A stretch of DNA of 64,000 nt from Oikopleura dioica. Lineage: Eukaryota; Chordata; Appendicularia; Copelata; Oikopleuridae. The position numbers and the translations under genes were made by a program. Location: contig OU015567.1 in assembly GCA_907165135.1 (NCBI GenBank), forward strand, positions 7,817,001 to 7,881,000. Reading direction: 5' to 3'. Under the pieces are notes generated by a model that was not told the DNA's origin, did not search any database, and saw nothing but the letters and a program-made list of their open reading frames with translations. Shown here in pieces: positions 45,700-56,346 of this stretch; position 1 is the first letter of the stretch, and the number at the start of each line of letters is the position of its first letter.

Positions 45700-48301
45700 T
45701 CTTTTTCTTGTCCTCAAAGGTAGTTTTCAAAATGTGCGTTGTAGAATTGCGAGTAGAATTCTCTTTCTCCCTCTCGATCTTCTTTTTTTGATGTGTTCAC
45801 GTTTGCTTGTTGAGGACAACTGTGATCGTTAGTCCGCACCGCTTGGTTCCATTCACGTTCGAGCGCAGATAGCGCCGCGCGCCGCGCTCGGGCGCCTATG
45901 CGATCTTTTGCGCGAAGACACGCAGCCGCCCGTTTCTTGGAGCTAGGTGTTACCACGTTCAACTTCTAAATATCCCCATAGGACCACTCTTCTAAATCCA
46001 TACACAATCCATAGACGGCTTTTGGAAGGCGTGCTTGCTTGTTAGCGTGTCTCCTTGACGTTTAAATGGTGAGTTAATCGCTAACAGGCAAAATACTATA
46101 GGTAGGATTTTCTTTATTTCCTTTTCAAAATTTTGACTTATTTTTTCATAGATTTTTAGACTGACAAAAAAATTTTATAATTTTCGTCAGAATAGATATT
46201 CTGCAAAATCAGAACTCTCGTCAGACACGAGGAGCCATGAGTGACAAGCAAGTGATGTCGATGAACGCGCTAGAAAAGCAAAACTCGGAGACAGACTCTT
46301 TCCGGAGAAACACTTGATGATGACGATAGAAGGGAACGTTCCATTTCGAAGAGATACGTCGTCATTTTTCAGCGAACGGACTTCCGCTTTTATACTGTAA
46401 CCAAAAAATTCTTATTGAAATAGGAAGAACTAGGAATAAGCCTTATTGCCAATAAGTTTTTGGAATTAACGATTGTTTCAAAATCATAAATACCTTGATT
46501 TATTTTTAATTGTAGAAGAGAGTCAAATTAATATGGGAACGAGTTTCTTTCGATTTGGCCTTGATAATGATTTGCGGTTACGTCTTTTCTGCACTTCCGG
46601 TTTTGATGTCAACCGAGAAAGGCAACGTCACTGCTTATAGCCGCTAAACGCAATGCGATGTGAATACATGCGCTACCTATCGTTAACGTCGTTTTCGCTG
46701 AAAGTTGCGCTGGATACTAGCTTCGACAACAAGCGCCAACTACACCTGCCAGCTCAGCTCCACCGCCGTTTAGCCTCGCACCAGCTAAGCGCGCACGCCT
46801 TTCACTCCACCGCCAATCCACGATCGCAACTCTCAGAAATTACTACACTTACCTAATGAACACTAAACGACAGTAGTAGGATCCTTTCTTCTCTGATAAG
46901 CCTTGCTACGTATTTCTAGCTAAAGAAGATAATTTTTATTCTTATTTTCAAACAACAGGTTTTCGACGAATCCAGTTTTTTTCTGATAAAAGTATCCAAA
47001 TTATTTTGAACCCTGTTGACATAATAAAATCGTTTTAATAGCCGACCAACTTGATATTCAATAAGGTAGACTTAATTTACGCAAATGCCCTTATCTTGGA
47101 TGCATGCTTCCTAGTAGGGTACGTGCCGTGGAAGTGATGGTGTTAAAGGGAATTGATAGTCCTCCCGCGTGGATGTTTATACTAACTCAAGTGTCTCATG
47201 TCACTCAGACATCGATGATCCTATAATTGCTAGTTTTAAGTAAACAACCTTATCTTTTAACGACATATTATAAAGCTTAAAGCTTTTTCAATAAATTTTA
47301 CAATTTAGATTGACCTTTGGTATCAATATATTTGATTCTGTTCAAAATGCTCCAGATGTAAAAGTGAAACATCTCTTTTTGATATTTTACCAAGTAGAAT
47401 TATCAACATTTTAAAGAAAAAATAACGCGTTAAATTTACATCCACGTCCGTCTTCTGCGGATCAACGTGCTTGAAATTTGGAAATAAACCCGCGCGAGCT
47501 CATAATAAACCGTAAACGAAAGCTTAGTTTCCTCGAGATTATAATAAAAAAGCCAGACATTCGGTAAAAAATTGCTTGATTCAATCGCAATTTGTCTATT
47601 ATTTCTTTTTCATCTTTCCAATGAGCGTCATTTCATGCATAAATTTTGACAATTGGATACTCACCGATTTACAAGAAAGAAAAAAGAGCGGATCACTTGA
47701 TAGCGCGGTAATTGAGCGGTGTTGTCCGAAAACACGAATAAACATAACTTACGCAGGTTATCGGAACAAGTCGTCATCGCATGTAACTGATCATAACAAA
47801 GTAGTGTTTATTGTCGCACTATTGATACCCCAAGATAAATATAATATATTCCATCGTCACTAATTTTATGAACGAGTTAGTGCATAACTGCTATTTTCAA
47901 AACAACTCCCACGTACTTTGATCAAGTGCGTCACAAGTTGAATCGTGTAGTCCCAGGTAGAACACGTGGATAGTAATTATTGCGATTTAGCTCTACAATA
48001 TTCTTTGCTTCATGACATACGCATAATATTGATCGTAACAATTAATATCGTCTGATAATCTCTAACTTTTGCAAAGTAAAACCTCTTCTTTGGATTTTAA
48101 AATATACTTTATTTGATTGAGCATTAACATTAATTGCATTAAATAATAATGTACCAACACAAATTGGTATAAGCATACAGAAAAGACAGATGAAAAAGAA
48201 GAGGGAAAGAGAGATTTGCAGGAAATTGGTAGGACAATAGCCCATTTTTCAATGGGTAATAAACATGGTGTTTATAATAACTGGGGAGTTTTTATATATT
48301 T
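45700..48301. other. Intergenic between bZIP copy 2 and the MAP3K gene
   Basis: The first about 260 bases may be 5' sequence of the bZIP gene; an 82-residue frame at 45714-45962 lacks a link in phase. Beyond that I see no exon chain, RNA gene or repeat. Confidence 0.45.
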
Positions 48302-50625
48302 TTAAACGGGTGATGAATTGCGAAATGGATTATTGCGTGTAGGCTGGTGTAGGACTTTTGTACCATTCGAGCATTTCGGATGGTCGAGCGTTGCTGCTTT
48401 GTCGTTCAGCGACGGACCGCGCGAGGAGAAAAAGCCTTCGTCTATCGACGATTGTCGGTTGAAGGGAACAGGCTGAGTGTCGAAAACTGGGAGCTCGCCG
48501 ATGTCGGGGGTCTCTGGAGTGTCTGATAAACAGCTATCCGTTGTTTCTTCATTCTATCAAAATGGATTAGAAATCGAGCTAGAAGAAAGTGCGCGCTGAA
48601 AGATTAATGATGCAGGTTAGTTACTTTCGCTGATATTGCATTAAAATAAGATGTTATCATTAGGTGCACTATTGAATTCGACAACTTACCTCGCTGGTTG
48701 AGCTATGAGGCGAAGCAGAAGAAATATTTGCATCATCAGAGCTCGATGCTTCTCGCTGAAGCTGCAGATTGTCGACAGTTCGAATATGGTGATACGACTT
48801 AGCGCGCAGGCCAGAGTTAACCCGTGGCACTCGGGGAGGAACATCATCGTCCGAGGAGTCGCCTTCGTTCTCCCCTTCGTGATCGCTATACGTAATCTGG
48901 AAAGCGGAGTTGACATGGCCAAAGTTGGGCGAAAAGGTGGCTGGTGGTTTCTTGGCACGGCGGCGGCGGTTGCTTCGCCGACCCGAGGACGGTGTTGGTG
49001 GAGAGTTCAGATCTGGCGGCGAGACAGACGTAGCGATCTTGTTCATGATCGGTAAGCGGATACTTGAGGGCATACGCACGAACTACAATTAACCATGTCA
49101 TCTTTATGAACTTGAAGCGAAAACGATGAGAGTTGATTAAACTGAAATTACCGATTGTGTAATGCACTCTGGGCTCAGATCTCCGCTCGTTATCTTGTCC
49201 GATACGAACTTTTCGAGTGTTTCGCGAAGTTTCGCGACTTCTTTCCAGTCTTCCTCGACGCGGGTCTTTGTCGACTCTTCTTTTGCAGATTTGTAGTCTT
49301 CCAAAGCCGTGTTGATTTCCCTACGCCAAGTGCATCGGTCATCTTCTAGTTGTTCAATCGTGACTCCTTCAAGGTCCATTTCAGCATGCTGAGACACATT
49401 TTCAAATTTCAGTTGATTTATTCAAGATCTCACCTGGATCATTTTCTCGAGTCTGCTAAAAGATGGCCTTGCTGACGCTGGCGTCTTCCAGCATGAAGTC
49501 ATTAGCGAGGCGAGAACCGGGGAACACTTGCACGGAATAGGCAGCTTCAACCTGTTGCTGCCGACGCCAAAGATGATCTGATTTGAGTTCAAGTTCTTGT
49601 ACGGTTCTTCGCGCGTCACCAACTCCCAGATAATAACACCAAACGACCAGATATCAACCTTTCCGCAGCACTTCTCAGCCCTGATCAACTCGGGCGCCAT
49701 CCAATTCGGCGTTCCACGGACGGAAATCTTTGCAGATTCTTCTGGATGCGCGAGTGTGTGGGAATCGAGATCGGAAATCTTTAATTTATTGTCGAAACCG
49801 ACGAGAATGTTGGGCGATTTGAGATCGCGGTGGATGATACGCTTGTTGTGCAAGTATTTCATCCCTTTACACATTTCCGTCGCGTATGTGAGGATTTCTG
49901 TAGGGCCGATTGGGATTCGCTGGCTTTGGATAACCTAAAATTCGGATTTGAAGAAAATTAGTTTGAATTAATAAACTTACCTCTTGAAGAGTCATTTTGC
50001 AAAATTCCATAACAAGACCAGGTCCTTGAATGTGACTGTGTTTGATCTGCTCGGTTGGAAAACGCTCGACGACGCCTTTCAAGCTGACGATGTTTTCGTG
50101 TTTGAGCTTCAGTAGCTTTTTCAGATCGGAGAGAGAGGCTAAAAGTCAAGTTTCAACAATGAGATCAGAGAAAGAGAGTGAGCGAGTTTCAAAGCTAATC
50201 AAATAGACTCAAACATACTCAGAATGGTAAATTAACGACATTTTTTTGTCTTTGGGGACACAGTTTATCATAATTTAGTAGCTTCAGCAACGTTTTTAAG
50301 GGGATCGTAAAATCGTTTAGGAAAATCATCTGATTGAAAGACTTAGAATTCTATAGAAAGACAACGTATTAGAATTTGACGTACCTTCATTTTCATTTTT
50401 GAAAATTTTGCAGGCCACTTCTCTATTCTTCCAGGAAGCTCTATAAACGTACGCTTGGCCACCATCACCGACGATTTTGAAAAGTTTGATATTCACCGGA
50501 TCGATCAGTTCAGATTCTTTTTCTTCGTTTTCGACTCTTTGCGTCCACGGTGAAAACGCCGCTTTGAAAACATCAAAACACCCTTTTCCGAGATCTTCTC
50601 TCCAGTCTTTTTTCGAGTTTTCCAT
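48302..50625 (-). CDS. MAP3K12/13: DLK/LZK-type MAP3 kinase with DLD in place of DFG
   Basis: Six exons with matching GT-AG phases: 50625-50385, 50138-49981, 49934-49434, 49388-49152, 49082-48690 and 48553-48302. ATG 50625 lies one base behind an AG acceptor. The kinase has a Gly loop GDGGQAYV, VACK lysine, HRDLKSPN catalytic loop, WMAPE and DIWSFGVIIWEL. The magnesium motif reads SDLDSH, not SDFG. GVGSNRLKLPIP matches the DLK/LZK family. The following helical segment (RREINTALEDYK) parallels the linker before the family's zippers, and the C-terminus is Ser/Pro-rich. DLK/LZK kinases drive JNK signalling in neurons and axon injury. The Asp is kept, so activity is possible, but Phe-Gly to Leu-Asp is unusual. 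An MLK-type kinase is the alternative. Confidence 0.82.
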
Positions 50626-50649
50626 TCTAAAGTAAGCTTGGTCAGATTT

Positions 50650-51983
50650 CAATGATCTTGGAAATTAGAAATAACGAAAAACAAAACACTCATTACGCTA
50701 GGTATTCTCTCTTGCTTGTTAAGCAAGCCGTAGCGTTTTAATGGCTTTCTCCGTTGCGCTAGTTTTACGATTTGTTTTCCTCTGGCGTAAAAAGCAGCCT
50801 CTGATTTGGTCGTTGAAAAACGCGGGGAAACCAGAGCCTGCGCGTTGCGAGGCGGACCCACGTTCTATTCTTGTTTGCTTTAGCGATGGCGTATATACAC
50901 ACCCCCCAGGGCAGTTTACAGTCTCATGGTACATTAATTCGCGATAGATGGAATGATACTGGAAATGATCAATGAAGAGATCTATTTTGAGGGAACATCT
51001 ACTGTATATTTCGTCGAGAACTTCAAACTACCAGTTCTATTCTACGGAATGCGTTTTCTACGATCAACGATACAGTATTTTTCTTACTGAGTTTTACTGC
51101 CTCTTTTTGTGGGATTGCGTGAAGATTTTGAGAGAAATAAATTTCAAATGTTACCTTTTGTATTCCATATAAGATCACTTCCTCTAACCCTCGTTATTGT
51201 AAAAATGTCAAATTGGCAATATTCTCTTGATTTGAAAGATGTTCTGTGTCCCTGCACCGAACTATCGCGATTGTAATGCAGACTGGTGGCCCGCCCGAGG
51301 CCCAGTTCTATCCCAAGATCGAATGTAAGAGCGAGTTCTAGTCCGAGATTGGTTCTCCCATCGATGATTCAGATTCAATCCCGCCGCAAGTCAAGCAACC
51401 GGGCATGAAAGGGATGAATAATTAAGGCGCTTATCGCTTTGCAGAGGGCTCTAAGAACTTGACCAGTTGGTTCCAATAAGTCTACTTTGTCTTCTCAAAG
51501 GCCATTTTCAAGTTCCTCTTAGTGCAATACACTACACTTGATAGAAGGTAGTATGGGGTTATAAATTATAAGTTGTAATTTATTACTACTAATAAAAACT
51601 CTCTTCTTTACGCGTAATATATTTCCGGTTCAACTTATTGCTCTAAAAATTATACGTAAAAACTGAAGCGGTACATGAAATTGGTATATTTTAATCGACT
51701 GTCTCTCTCTCTCTGATAATTATTTTCTTTTTCAACGTCACGGGCAGACTGTCAAGGTAAACAAGCAAAGAAAAAAATCAGGCGAGAGTGGTGTCGAACA
51801 TCCGGCTTGGAGATTTCCAGTTGAAAGGCTATTCCGAACGCTTGAGGCAGTGAAGTTGTTCGACCAGCAGCGCGCACAATCATCATGACGCTTCTGAGTT
51901 CTCGGATCCACACGATTGCCAGATTTGAACTTTCGTTTATAAATATTTGAAGCATAATAATGCAGAGGATAGAGCTTCAAGAT
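50650..51983. other. Intergenic, nothing recognised
   Basis: Frames here (for example 51738-51980) follow the stop codon of the next minus-strand gene and are probably its 3' untranslated region. No RNA gene was identified. Confidence 0.4.
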
Positions 51984-53201
51984 TCACTGCGGACCCGAGC
52001 CTTCAAGATAATGTCGTCCTTCAGAAGTGCGGAAAAGGTCTCGTTCAAAGTCGATCGTGTAGGAATCGGGAGGAAAGAGCTCATTTAGCCGTCGATTGAT
52101 CGTCTTTAGCTTTTACATGGATGAATCTCAGCAGGAGTTCAGTTAAGTTGATATTCAGACTTGCGATGCAATGACCTTATAGACACGTCTGGAAACAATC
52201 GAGTTAGCGTTTAATTGCGCAAGACGAATTAATCAATTAGTCGTGAAAAACGAATAACTACAGTAATTCCGCCATTCCCTGATTGACACGATACTCGAAG
52301 TCATTATTCATCAGCTCGCAGCTCTTTCCAACATGGCTGCTTGCTGTGATAGCGCAGGGGCAGAAGAACCCGTCCGAAAGTCGCGTTGAATTTTCAATGA
52401 ATTGAACAAATGCATTTGAACCTTCTAATGGCTGAGCTGGAGTCATTTTTTCGATGACTTTTGAACTGATGAGCATCGAGTTCATCGTTTGGATCATAAA
52501 AATTGGCCAAGCAATCGCAGTAGAGGCTTTCTGGGATGAAATTTGTGCGCTTGAATATAGACTTTTTTCTTTTGTAAATAGGTTTGATCCCGACCTAAAA
52601 TGCCAAGGAATACAAATTTATTCCTACGAAAATAAACCAAGCGCTCTCGTAAAACCCAGGGGGAAATATAACTTGACTTTGTTTGTTTTCCCGGTGGCAA
52701 TCTATGGATTAATTAATTATAGTGAGCGGCGGCCGATTCACGTCACCTCTGGTTGATGCTTGACACGGAAACTCCCAGGTCTTTGTACGAACGAACACGG
52801 GTAGTGGGATCGTAAATATTCGGAAGCATGGCGGCCAGAAGTGCTCCAGCAACGTAAAACGGGTTCCAAGTAAATTCTTCCCCAGGTTTTTGACTTGTTC
52901 AGAGCTGCATAAAACAAGAAAATCGAATAACAATTTTTTTTACTTAGAGCATCCCAGACAATTGGCAAGCGCTTGATTACTGTAATAAACCTTCAAGATC
53001 GGGTATTGATCCTGAGATCAGTGCTTGTCGATTCCACTTACAGAAATTAAAATAAAATCTTGCTTTTGGATTCTGATATTTGGGCAGCCCCGCCTGTAGA
53101 TAGAATAGAGAGGTCCCATTGCCAGGAGAGGAGTAGCAGGGAGATACTGTCGAAGTCTTAGACCTAGTTTTGGATTAAAATTTATGCAAAAATTCTAAAG
53201 T
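51984..53201 (-). CDS. Unrecognised protein, possibly membrane-associated, with a 13-nt microexon
   Basis: An exon chain in continuous phase can be read: 53194-53042, 53011-52944, 52893-52747, 52594-52262, 52188-52176 and 52103-51984. Introns are GT-AG and the first is only 30 bp. Hydrophobic stretches include NPFYVAGALLAAMLP and TAIAWPIFMIQTMNSML, followed by a Cys-containing region (GFFCPCAITASSHVGKSC) and a helical C-terminus (LLRVYKTINRRLNELFPPDS). The start exon upstream of 53194 is not resolved. I do not recognise the family; a multi-pass organelle protein such as TMEM135 is a weak possibility only. The neighbour at 53645 is divergently transcribed. Confidence 0.5.
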
Positions 53202-53644
53202 AACATCCAATGGAGTAAGGATTACACCGGCTCATTAAAACTACTACAAGTTAAAGTTCAATCCCTGTCGGGCTTTCTTGGTTGAAAAAATAGCTAGAAG
53301 ACCTAAATCTTTAGACACGTGATATCTTTATAAATTTGATTTTAATCCGTTTTCAATCATCCGCGATTTCAAGAGGACATTCCCCCTGATAACTGCGTGG
53401 TACTTTTTATTGGGTCAAGCGGTTATTCTGCGAAGCGAAGCGAAAATTTATTACACAACAATAAACTTGCCCAAACTTGTTTTTTTTAATATAAAAGATT
53501 ACTCTCAATACGTCTGTAAGACCAGAGCGAGCGAAGGAGAAAAACTTTCTCTAGACGATTATCGTCGTGGCGCTCATGCAAGTCCTCTTCGCCCCGAACA
53601 ACAACACTAGCAGCTACTCAGTCGTTGAAAGCAGAGAAAACAAA

Positions 53645-54937
53645 ATGAACCGAAGCCATTTCAATAGATTCAGAGACACAAGATTCCAGAGCAAGTGCGA
53701 ATTCGCGGCAGAGGTGAGTTCCATTTTAAAAAATGTCAACATCGAACACGAGAACTTTCATCATTCGTGAAAAAGTTAACTTTGCTTCTAGAACTTTAGA
53801 AGTTCGAAAAAAGTTAGACTTGAACTCTTTTCGTGAATGAAGCTGTTTTGTGCAACGTTAACCTCTCATACGACCAGGTTCCGTTTAAGTGACCTAATTA
53901 AAATGGTCAAGATAAAGGAGTTACATAAGATCTTGTAAGAAAACCTTCAGGCGCTAGTTTTTGGTCTTAGCAAACTAATCAACAGAATAGAAAATCATCC
54001 ATGATTCCAAGCCTCCAAAATTAGATTTCTGGGCCGATCTCATTAAATTCATAAAATGAAATAAACGAAGAGGCGTGTCAGGGGTTTACTGGAGCGAAAT
54101 TCCATTAAGTTTAGACATCAGCTACGATTTATCAAAAAACAACGCTCTTCCCAGCATAAAATCGTTATCTTATAGATCATCGATGCCAAAGAAAGACTGT
54201 CTTTTCTGCATATAAATATGAGTGCAGAATCCGATCGTCTGGAGACGATTCAAACCGTCTTGTCGCAACACGAGTATAACTTGCGCAACCTTAGCTTGGA
54301 TGAAGATATTGAATTTGTCAACACAATGATCGACATACTTCAAGTTTACAAAGACATCGAGCTTGAATGCAAAGGACGCGTGGTCTACTGGCAGACACTA
54401 ATCAACGATGCTGCTGTCAAGGACGAAAAGCTCGCAGGAAATGTTCAATTGTCTTTAGAAAGTAAATTTTTATTTTGAAGAGTAATTCTTTGAACAAATA
54501 TAAGAATTCTACAAAAACCCAGTCTTTTGATAAGACTGATCGAATCTAAAACTAGCTTTTACAAAATATCTTTTCAGAAAAAAAAGTCTTTCTATTTCTA
54601 AATCGCTTGACCCTCGCCTGTTCTTTTACATTCGTGAATTTCACCATATCACTTTAGCGGGATTTCGCCTCTGTTTTCATGAGTTCTTTTGTTCAACTTT
54701 TGTGTTTTTATGTTACAGCGATGTGTTTTTCTTTATTTTAATTTTCCAGTCCTTCATTTAACTATTTTTCGATTTCCTTTTTTTTTAAATGATGATTGCA
54801 GACGACCTTCAATCCCTATTCCTTGTTTCACTTTTCATTCCGTGCCACAGAATTCCTCCATCTTTCCAGCCGTGAATTACCGCGGGGAAAACAGAAAACA
54901 TCACCAAAAGTTTCGACGTAAGCCAAAGTGGACTTAA
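53645..54937 (+). CDS. Unrecognised helical protein
   Basis: Exon 1 (53645-53713) starts MNRSHFNRFRDTRFQSKCEF and ends at GTGAGT. Exon 2 (54176-54461) continues in phase with long amphipathic helices (TIQTVLSQHEYNLRNLSLDE, VYKDIELECKGRVVYWQTL). The last exon begins after TTGCAG at about 54802; depending on the donor used, the tail is short and hydrophobic (stop about 54873) or basic (KFRRKPKWT, stop 54937). The helical pattern recalls BAR-type or coiled-coil adaptors, but I see no diagnostic motif. Confidence 0.45.
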
Positions 54938-55058
54938 AAATAGGATTATAACCGCACGACAAGCTTCACTTCTCTGAAAGTTACCTTGAATACGTCATTC
55001 CGTCACAGTAATAATTTCCAGAGAATGTTAGACTGTCTACTTATGTGATCATGTATTT

Positions 55059-55791
55059 TCAGCTCTTTTCATTTTGAATAAAAACCCATATAGATATCTT
55101 GATGACATTTTCTTGTACAAGCCCCTCGTGATAGACAGGAGGAAGCTCATCGTTCCGCCGTGGGTCAATGTATGGAATTTTGTACGGGTAGATGAAATTC
55201 AATATCTTTTTGATTCCACTAAATTGCTCAAAATTGCTTTCGTCGAGTCCCTCCAAGCAATAAGAAATTTCCTTTGATCGGTCTACTGCTCCTGAAGACG
55301 CGCCAACGAGCTGGGCGAGAATCGAAGAATCACTAGACAATTTGCTTCTTTCTTTTTTCCATTTTGATATTATATCATTTTCTGGAAACATTTTCGATAG
55401 AAAAGACACGGGCAAGTTGAGAAGATCCTTTGTTGATTTCGTTATGTGTTGATAGTGGCGTGCTGCGATCTCCGTTTGAATGGAAGCCATTGATGAAACC
55501 ATTTGACGGGAGAATTCAGTTTGGCAGTTGTGATTAAAGTAGATCATCGGAGAGTATGGATAAAGAAGAGCATATGTTATTTGACCCTGACCGCCTAGAA
55601 AGAGCTAGAAAGTTGTGTCCGGGCACAGAAATTGATTTGATCAAGCCCGTTCCTAAATTGTAAGCTGAAAAGATCCGCTGCCTCTGGTTGAGAGTAAACT
55701 TATTGATATTGAACTCTGAAAGCGTCACATTTCGCTTCCAAATTTCCACCGAGTTCTTTGGACGATCATCGCCCCAACCTAAGAGTCCCAT
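55059..55791 (-). CDS. Unrecognised protein with a GC-AG intron
   Basis: ATG at 55791 sits one base behind a TTTTTAG acceptor. Exon 1 (55791-55647) encodes MGLLGWGDDRPKNSVEIWKR and runs to AYNLGTG. Exon 2 (55594-55059) continues GQGQITYALLYPYSPMIYFN and ends in IWVFIQNEKS. The only junction I find that keeps the frame is a 52-bp intron, 55595-55646, starting GC and ending AG. The protein has about 226 residues, mixed helical, with no signal peptide and no motif I can name. It lies only 31 nt downstream of the preceding minus-strand gene, as expected within an operon. Confidence 0.55.
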
Positions 55792-55822
55792 TCTAAAAAT
55801 TATAATTTCAAAGGCCTAATTT

Positions 55823-56275
55823 TCATGTTATTGGCTTCAAGTTCTTCTTTCTCTTTTTGGGTGCCTTCTGCTTGTTTGGATTTGAATTAGCTTTTCTTTT
55901 CGCATTATCAACAACTACTTCGTTCTTTTCATTTTGCTCCGAGGGCTCATTATTTTCAGGTTGCGTAGTCAAGGTCTTGTTTTCTGATTTAGATTCATCA
56001 GATGCTGATTTATTCGCTGTTTCATCATCATCTTCCCTGATTTCAGGTTTTCTCTTCATTTCTGATGTTCCGGTGGTCTGCTTTCCATTACCAATATCAT
56101 TGTCGAAATCAGGTTTTTCCGTTTCCAACGTTTCCGAGATCGCTTTGCCATTATCATTGTCGGAATCAATTTCAGATTCCGAATCGTCATCGCTTGAATG
56201 ATGCTTGTCCTCCAACTCGATGGTGAGACCCTTTCCGTGAGTTAATTCTAAATTGCAAATTTTTTGGATGTCCAT
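55823..56275 (-). CDS. Low-complexity acidic/basic nuclear-like protein
   Basis: A 150-residue frame with an acidic Asp/Ser/Glu-rich middle (SSDDDSESEIDSDNDN) and a basic C-terminus (KQKAPKKRKKNLKPIT) resembling a nuclear or nucleolar signal. It starts at 56275, 71 nt after the WDR55 stop. An AG acceptor near 56250 (before LTHGKG) means it could instead be a further exon of a neighbouring transcript. The composition suits a ribosome-biogenesis protein, but this is inference from composition and neighbour. Confidence 0.5.
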   Translation of the reverse strand: MDIQKICNLELTHGKGLTIELEDKHHSSDDDSESEIDSDNDNGKAISETLETEKPDFDNDIGNGKQTTGTSEMKRKPEIREDDDETANKSASDESKSENKTLTTQPENNEPSEQNEKNEVVVDNAKRKANSNPNKQKAPKKRKKNLKPIT

Positions 56276-56346
56276 TTATTTTGATAAATGGGAATTACAG
56301 TTTTCCACCGTCGATAAACGTAAAAATAATTAAATTTCTTTCCATT

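Noticed and set aside
53215-53275. tRNA-like segment containing AGTTCAATCCCTG
   Set aside because: I could not form a matching acceptor stem and D arm around it.
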